NCBI RefSeq assembly: GCF_029227915.1
Contig: NC_079880.1
Span: forward strand, 18,492,001 to 18,556,000
Origin: Hydractinia symbiolongicarpus
Taxonomy: Eukaryota > Cnidaria > Hydrozoa > Anthoathecata > Hydractiniidae
DNA length: 64,000 nucleotides
Reading direction: 5' to 3'
Shown: positions 59,293 through 64,000 of the stretch, in pieces
Layout: each line of letters opens with the position of its first letter
How positions within the stretch are numbered: the first letter of the stretch is position 1
Translations under genes and position numbers: made by a program
Notes under the pieces: model-generated
What the model was told of the DNA's origin: nothing
The model's database searches: none
Seen by the model: only the letters and a program-made list of their open reading frames with translations

Positions 59293-60499
59293 TATGTTTA
59301 TAATGTATCATTCTGATCTCATCTGCGACTGACGCCTCGACAGATTTAAAATACTCTGACAGGCTGTACGACACAGTTTTCAAAAAGGAACTGGGTGGAG
59401 GGGGGGGGGGGGGTTGGCCATTCTACACAGCGGAAAATAAGGGGGTTAAGAGTGTGAATAAATTTTACACCTGTGATTCTTTATATGGGAATTTCTCAAA
59501 ATTTTATTACTTAGCAAAAAATGTGTGGTTGAAGGATGAGAGAGATTTTTAGTTTTTTACTATCATGTTTTTTATTCAAGTAATATTTCTTTGTTTGGCG
59601 CGTCATGTGCAAATTCAATCTCCCGTGTTGATATGCCCGCCGCACAATTAAAAATCTTTGTCTTTTTAAAGTCCGTGACGTTTTTGTAAATTCTAAATGT
59701 TTTGTTGTTAAACACTTTTTTTATAGGAAGACCAAACTTCTAACCAGGGTGATCAGTATTCTTTTTTCTGTATTATTCTAAACAATAAATAGACCTATTG
59801 TTTTTAACCTAAATCCTAGCCTCATATTCTTATAAACCATATTCTTATAAAAAAGCGTGTATTATTTCATCTTTTTTATATATAGTTAAAAATGTAGTTA
59901 AAAAAGTATTTGTATTCACTGTGTATAAATTCTAGCGACAGCTGCATCTCCATTATAGAGTTTGAAGCACAAGTTGCATCTCCATTATAGTGTGAAGCGC
60001 AAGCTACATCTCCAATTTTTATTTTCACTTATTTATCTAAACAAGTAAAAAGTTGTAATATTTTTGAAAGGCTGTCTAAACAACAACGAACTGTAAAAAG
60101 GTACGGCTACTTTGGTATAACACGTGTTACTTTTTACAAGGAACGAATTATTATACTCGTATTTAAATTTATAATTCAAAGTTTTTTATGGAAATATAAC
60201 CAACGACAACATAAACATTGTCGCAATCTTCTGTCGCCATTTTTACTATTGCGGATTGAAATTATTCAGGAATGTCTAACAGGCTGGCTTAGAAGGTTAG
60301 GATGGAAGCTTTTTACGTTCAACGTCGCCATTTTGTTTTGGTTCTTAACACATCTCCGACCCTTCTGTTAGTATATCCAGTGGGTTACGATCATTTGTAC
60401 CGGCTTGCGAAAACACTGCCATCACTCAACCTGCCATAATCTCGTACGTCTACACAGTAAATTGATGGCTTTAAATAGTAAATTGATAGCAAGCATTGA
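59293..60499. other. No supported gene
   Basis: 3' flank of the four-TM gene. A run of about 15 G lies at 59400-59414. Otherwise AT-rich. Confidence 0.4.
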
Positions 60500-60980
60500 C
60501 TACGTTTATCAACACAATATTATGAAACTTTTGTAGTTAACATAATCAATCCACCTGGTGGAGGACACTAAATGCTCACATGCTTGTCATTTAAAGCAAC
60601 CAAGCAATTAGGAAAGTTTCATAATGTTCAAAAGGCTGCAACATCGCTCCACACTTCTTCTGTATTCGGACAACGCAAGTAGCCTTTTTTCAGTAGTTTT
60701 TCCCAAATTACCGACATGTTTGTTTTACAATTCTCCCCACAGATGACTCACTCATACGATAACTGGCAGATATTGTTAAAAATGCGTCTCCCGTGACTAT
60801 ATACCGAAAGGTGACGCAGGCATTTCTTCCGGGGGGAATCGGTTCTCTCCAAGCAATTGGCTTTGTCAAGAAAGGTGCAACAAGTCGCAATAGCTCCTCA
60901 AATGTTGATGAAAGCGGTAAGCGTTTGAAACATCTGAAAAAACATTGTTGAATAATACTGTTGTCTCCTGCAGTAAACAT
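60500..60980 (-). pseudogene. Dead Harbinger transposase
   Basis: From 60980 on the minus strand: FEELLRLVAPFLTKPIAWRE, then ACVTFRYIVTGDAFLTISAS and SSVGRIVKQTCR. After a one-base shift, VIWEKLLKKGYLRCPNTEEV follows, then FPNCLVALNDKHVSI, a stop, and CPPPGG. These match the HARBI1-like transposase order (helix-turn-helix, ETCxxIW, then FPNCxxAIDGKH). The catalytic Asp position reads Asn (ALNDKH for AIDGKH) and the frame is broken at least twice. No terminal repeats were found. Its closest relative here is the element at 6865, though the two sequences differ a lot. Confidence 0.8.
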
Positions 60981-61977
60981 GAAAATCTACTTTGAGTTTT
61001 AACTCTCTAAATATTCCTCGTTAAAAAAACCAGGCCTCTTCTTACGAGTTTGCTATCTACGCAATAAAATTTAACATTGACAGCCGTCTTCTGTGAAAGG
61101 CAGCCATATTGGTTTGTTTAAAATTTTAAGTATCCCGGGCGTTGGGAATGGAAATTGAGATCGGGGACGCTGACTTTCAATGTCTAGGAGTTGCGTTCAA
61201 AAAAGCTGCAAATGAAACTGACCTTAAAAGATTAAAATTTACAAAATAAATTTGCTCTGTAATCAAATTGTGGTGGAGCTTCGTTACTCAATTTACATGA
61301 AAAAAAAAGACCATGAATTTTTTACGCCGTGAAAAGTGTCCGACAGTAGATGTTACGCCTGAAAGATTTTGATCCAATTTAATTTAAGGTCTAAACTGTA
61401 CTGCTCAAAAAAAAGTACACAAAAAGATTATTACAGCTTCTTGTGAGTTCATATATTAATTCTTTGCTGATATAAACAATTTAATACAAACGTCAACGTT
61501 CAAACGGACTAGCTTGATAAAAAGAACAGGTTATCCAGTAAATTTTTAAGAGTCCAAAAAATAGATGGTTAATAAGGGGATTAATTTTCCCGATAACAAA
61601 ACTTGCAAAACATGTGACCAAAAAGTGTTGTGAAATGGCAAAAAAAAAACAGCAAAAAACTTACTCTGCTTTAATGATTAAGTTTCTCTATAAAAAATTT
61701 GAAAATTTACGTAAATTCATAGAACGAAATCAGTTTCATGAGCAAAACAAAACTTGCAAGCTCCCTAACAACAACGAATTAAACTCGTTAAAACTTCTGT
61801 AATAATTTAAATTTAACTTCATATATATTTAATTTGATAGTATAAAAATTTAAACATATAAAACATGTAGAAAATTTAAAAAAATGTCGTCATTAATAAA
61901 CCGCGAAAGTCATCTTCAGTCGCGCACAGAATAAATCATTCGCTCTTTCGCGAATATGTAACATTTTTAAATTAATT
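60981..61977. other. No supported gene
   Basis: AT-rich. A Lys-rich frame at 61614-61802 has no recognisable domain. Confidence 0.4.
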
Positions 61978-61983
61978 TTTATT
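61978..61983 (-). terminator. Polyadenylation signal of the SLC35F-like gene
   Basis: AATAAA on the minus strand, about 147 bases past the stop codon at 62130. Confidence 0.45.
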
Positions 61984-62129
61984 TATAAGGCGACTGAAAC
62001 TTTGTGTCAACATTTCGACGGCATCTGACATACCGCTGTCAACTGTCGTGGATTGAAGGTGACTCTCGAGTTTGCAATCAAAACCTTTGCATAATTATCA
62101 ATCGTGTACCTGATGTGGACACGTAACAA

Positions 62130-63844
62130 TCACGTTTCGTCTGAATTCGCTTCAACGTGACATCCATCAACAACTTGTCCGCGACATTGCAAATTCTTCT
62201 CGTAACGGTCTAACGCGTCGCTAGATATCAACATAAACAGAAACCCGCAGAATATCAACAAGGTTGAAAAAATCTTCCAGCCTCCATAATCTTCTCCGCG
62301 GAAGATATAGTCGGCAATTGCATTGAACGGCACGCCCAGCAATGTACCAACCGATATGAACAAAGGGTAGGTGTAGGAGATACCGAAATTGACAAGATAG
62401 TTGAACAAAACACCCAAACTTGCTGTGCCCGCAAGAAAAGTCCACGGAAGATCGTCCCACACTATCATTTCCCAGTTTTGATAATCCAACAAAATGACAA
62501 TCGGCCAAAGCAAAAGAATATTGACGCAACCCACCAGAGTTAGAAATAAAGCCACTTTTGATCCACTAGCATTGCCCAACACCAATTTAAAAAGCACCTG
62601 GAAAAAAAAACGACTGTAGGATGTAGCGAACTAGTGATATATCTTTCCATGTACACATAATTAAAAGGCAAAGTCTAAAGGCTAGTTTCCAATGGTAAAA
62701 AAACGTTACTTGGTAAAGCGCAGCACCAAACGCAGCCAGTACAACGAAAGCAATATATATCGCATTGGAGGCTCCGAATCCTTCGCTGTAACTCATCAGT
62801 ATAATACCGCCAATGGAGAGTAGAACAGCGAGACTCTAAAATATACGAAATAGGTAGTAAAACGAGACACTAAAATATACGGGATGGAGAGTAGAACAGC
62901 GAAACACTGAAATATACGGGATGAAAAGTAGAACAGCGAAACACTGAAATATACGGGATGGAGAGTAGAACAGCGAAACACTGAAATATACGGGACGGAG
63001 AGTAGAACAGCGAAACACTGAAATATACGGGATGGAGAGTAGAACAGCGGGACACTCAAATATACGGGATGGAGAGTAGAACAGCGAAACACTCAAATAT
63101 ACGGGATGGAGAGTAGAACAGCGGGACACTGAAATATACGGGATGAAGAGTAGAACAGCGAAACACTGAAATATACGGGATGGAGAGTAGAACAGCGAAA
63201 CACTGAAATATACGGGATGGAGAGTAGAACAGCGAGACACTAAAATGTACGGGAAGCTGTATACCGAATTCGATACAGTTCTTACCACGCATTTAGACAA
63301 TAAAGTGTAAAAGCATGTGTAGTTTTTTAAAACATGTTAGTGTTAACTTATTTCAACAACATCTGAATTCCTTAGAAGATTCCTTATTCTTGATTAATTA
63401 TTACGCGATTGGGCGGGCTAACGAAAGTCACAAAACAATTGTAATTAGGTAGTTACAGTTAAAACTTTGTAAAATTAGCATGCTAAAAGATAATCAAAAA
63501 TGTAAGTTTGATATAATTACAATCAGTCGAATAATAACAGGCCTACAATAACATTTCGTTACCACACAGTTCATGCAACCACGCAGAATAAAAAACATAA
63601 TTGGCTACTTACTCTGACTAAGTACAGCTTCTCCTTCAAGAAGAGCAGCGACAGGATGTAAACAAAACAACTTCCCGAGGAGAAGACGGCTGTTACGGTA
63701 CCGGGAAATAATTTGCTCAAAGAATGAAGGTACAGATAATTGGTTAGCAACCATAACAAGCAGAAGGGAAGGATGACTTTAAACAGGTAAATGACGAGAC
63801 TGTTTAAGCAAAAACCACGCGGTCCAAATATCATGGCACTCTGC
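62130..63844 (-). CDS. SLC35F3/F4-like solute transporter, 3' part (5' end outside window)
   Basis: Exons seen are 63844-63613 (1 base of a split codon, then QSAMIFGPRGFCLNS, LLWLLTNYLYLHSL), 62835-62710 (SLAVLLSIGGIILMSYSEGF) and 62597-62130 (VLFKLVLGNASGSKVALFL, YLVNFGISYTYP, then a polar tail to TAA). Junctions are phase 0 with GT-AG ends. The drug/metabolite-transporter fold is plain: paired hydrophobic helices, WLLTNYLYLHSL and VLFKLVLG blocks aligning with human SLC35F3 and F4. SLC35F3 has been linked to thiamine transport; the substrate here is unknown. About 275 residues are present, so roughly the N-terminal third is missing beyond 64000. The first two exons in the window are separated by an intron whose acceptor end has been amplified (62813-63253). 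Confidence 0.85.
62813..63253 (-). repeat. 37-bp tandem array made from an exon boundary
   Basis: Twelve copies begin at 62813, 62850 (degenerate, 34 bp), 62884, 62921, 62958, 62995, 63032, 63069, 63106, 63143, 63180 and 63217. On the gene's strand each reads CCCGTATATTTCAG, then TGTTTCGCTGTTCTACTCTC. The copy at 62813 contains the real acceptor (TATATTTTAG) and the first 23 bases of the SLC35F exon (coding SLAVLLS). So the repeat unit is the 3' splice site plus exon start. Every copy keeps AG at the equivalent position. Confidence 0.93.
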
Positions 63845-64000
63845 CTATTAAAGAAGGAAAGTAATACAGTAAATAAAATTAATACCTGATATTACATTCA
63901 GCAAGAGGACGACACCTACAAGACGAGGGCACCACCTTAGGTATTAGATTGCTTATTTATCATAATTTAGCCATAGCAAAATAGACTCTCTTTTCCTCAA

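Noticed and set aside
62796-63300. Long overlapping repetitive frames (period 37 residues, FxVSLFYSPSRIF-type) as a repeat protein
   Set aside because: They appear in all three minus frames because the 37-bp unit has no stop in any frame; they are the tandem array read as protein, not an independent gene.
1-64000. tRNA, rRNA or snRNA genes
   Set aside because: Scanned by eye for tRNA B-box (GGTTCGA) contexts and common snRNA starts; the few GGTTCGA hits (for example about 59010 and 54333) have no matching A box or cloverleaf.

Overview
This is an AT-rich, intron-bearing, repeat-rich animal genomic window. I infer a cnidarian, most likely a hydrozoan, for four reasons: short GT-AG exons separated by AT-rich introns; several starts lying a few bases after a polypyrimidine-AG (as in spliced-leader trans-splicing); a P2X7-type cytoplasmic domain outside any P2X channel; and abundant Harbinger, LINE and foldback elements. 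The assignment comes from features, not from a database match.

Layout. 150-531 (-) holds a small intact protein of unknown function. 3725-10353 (-) is a complete six-exon USPL1-type SUMO isopeptidase gene whose exon phases all join; its fourth intron carries a PIF/Harbinger deletion derivative with TTA target duplications. 10890-12270 is a broken LINE. 12.4-17.2 kb is gene-poor and holds a perfect 44-bp-stem hairpin. 17261-19066 (-) is a probable three-exon gene of unknown function. 19820-20803 (+) is an intact, intronless, signal-peptide-bearing phytanoyl-CoA dioxygenase-family protein ending in KTEL. It lies between a 46-bp array (19.4 kb) and a 29-bp array (21.1 kb). 22.4-25.0 kb is a GGTTAC-rich, transposon-like region around a decayed C2H2 zinc-finger ORF. 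26.0-26.7 kb is a MITE. 27.6-28.9 kb holds a P2RX7_C-like ORF facing a decayed repetitive-element ORF.

31.6-36.3 kb is a decayed CR1/L2-like LINE (PHD finger and coiled coil of ORF1, endonuclease, reverse transcriptase), split inside ORF1 by a TA-flanked inverted-repeat element that carries its own minisatellite. 36-50 kb shows no supported gene but has a 143-bp triplication and a 19-bp array. 50457-52230 (+) is a two-exon single-pass membrane protein whose intron is almost filled by a 20-bp pyrimidine-rich array. 54.9-55.4 kb is a detached SMC6-hinge-like fragment. 58247-59292 (+) is a four-exon claudin/PMP22-like four-TM protein with a 33-nt microexon. 60.5-61.0 kb is a dead Harbinger transposase. 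62130-63844 (-) is the 3' part of an SLC35F3/F4-like transporter that runs off the right edge.

The most unusual structure is in the last intron region of the SLC35F gene. The splice acceptor and first 23 bases of an exon have been amplified into about 12 tandem 37-bp copies, each keeping an acceptor-like AG. Other minisatellites here also carry splice-site-like or pyrimidine-tract units. The genes do not form a pathway; this is an ordinary metazoan neighbourhood of unrelated genes shaped by repeats. All gene models are splice-site and homology reasoning by eye, with family similarities recalled rather than searched.
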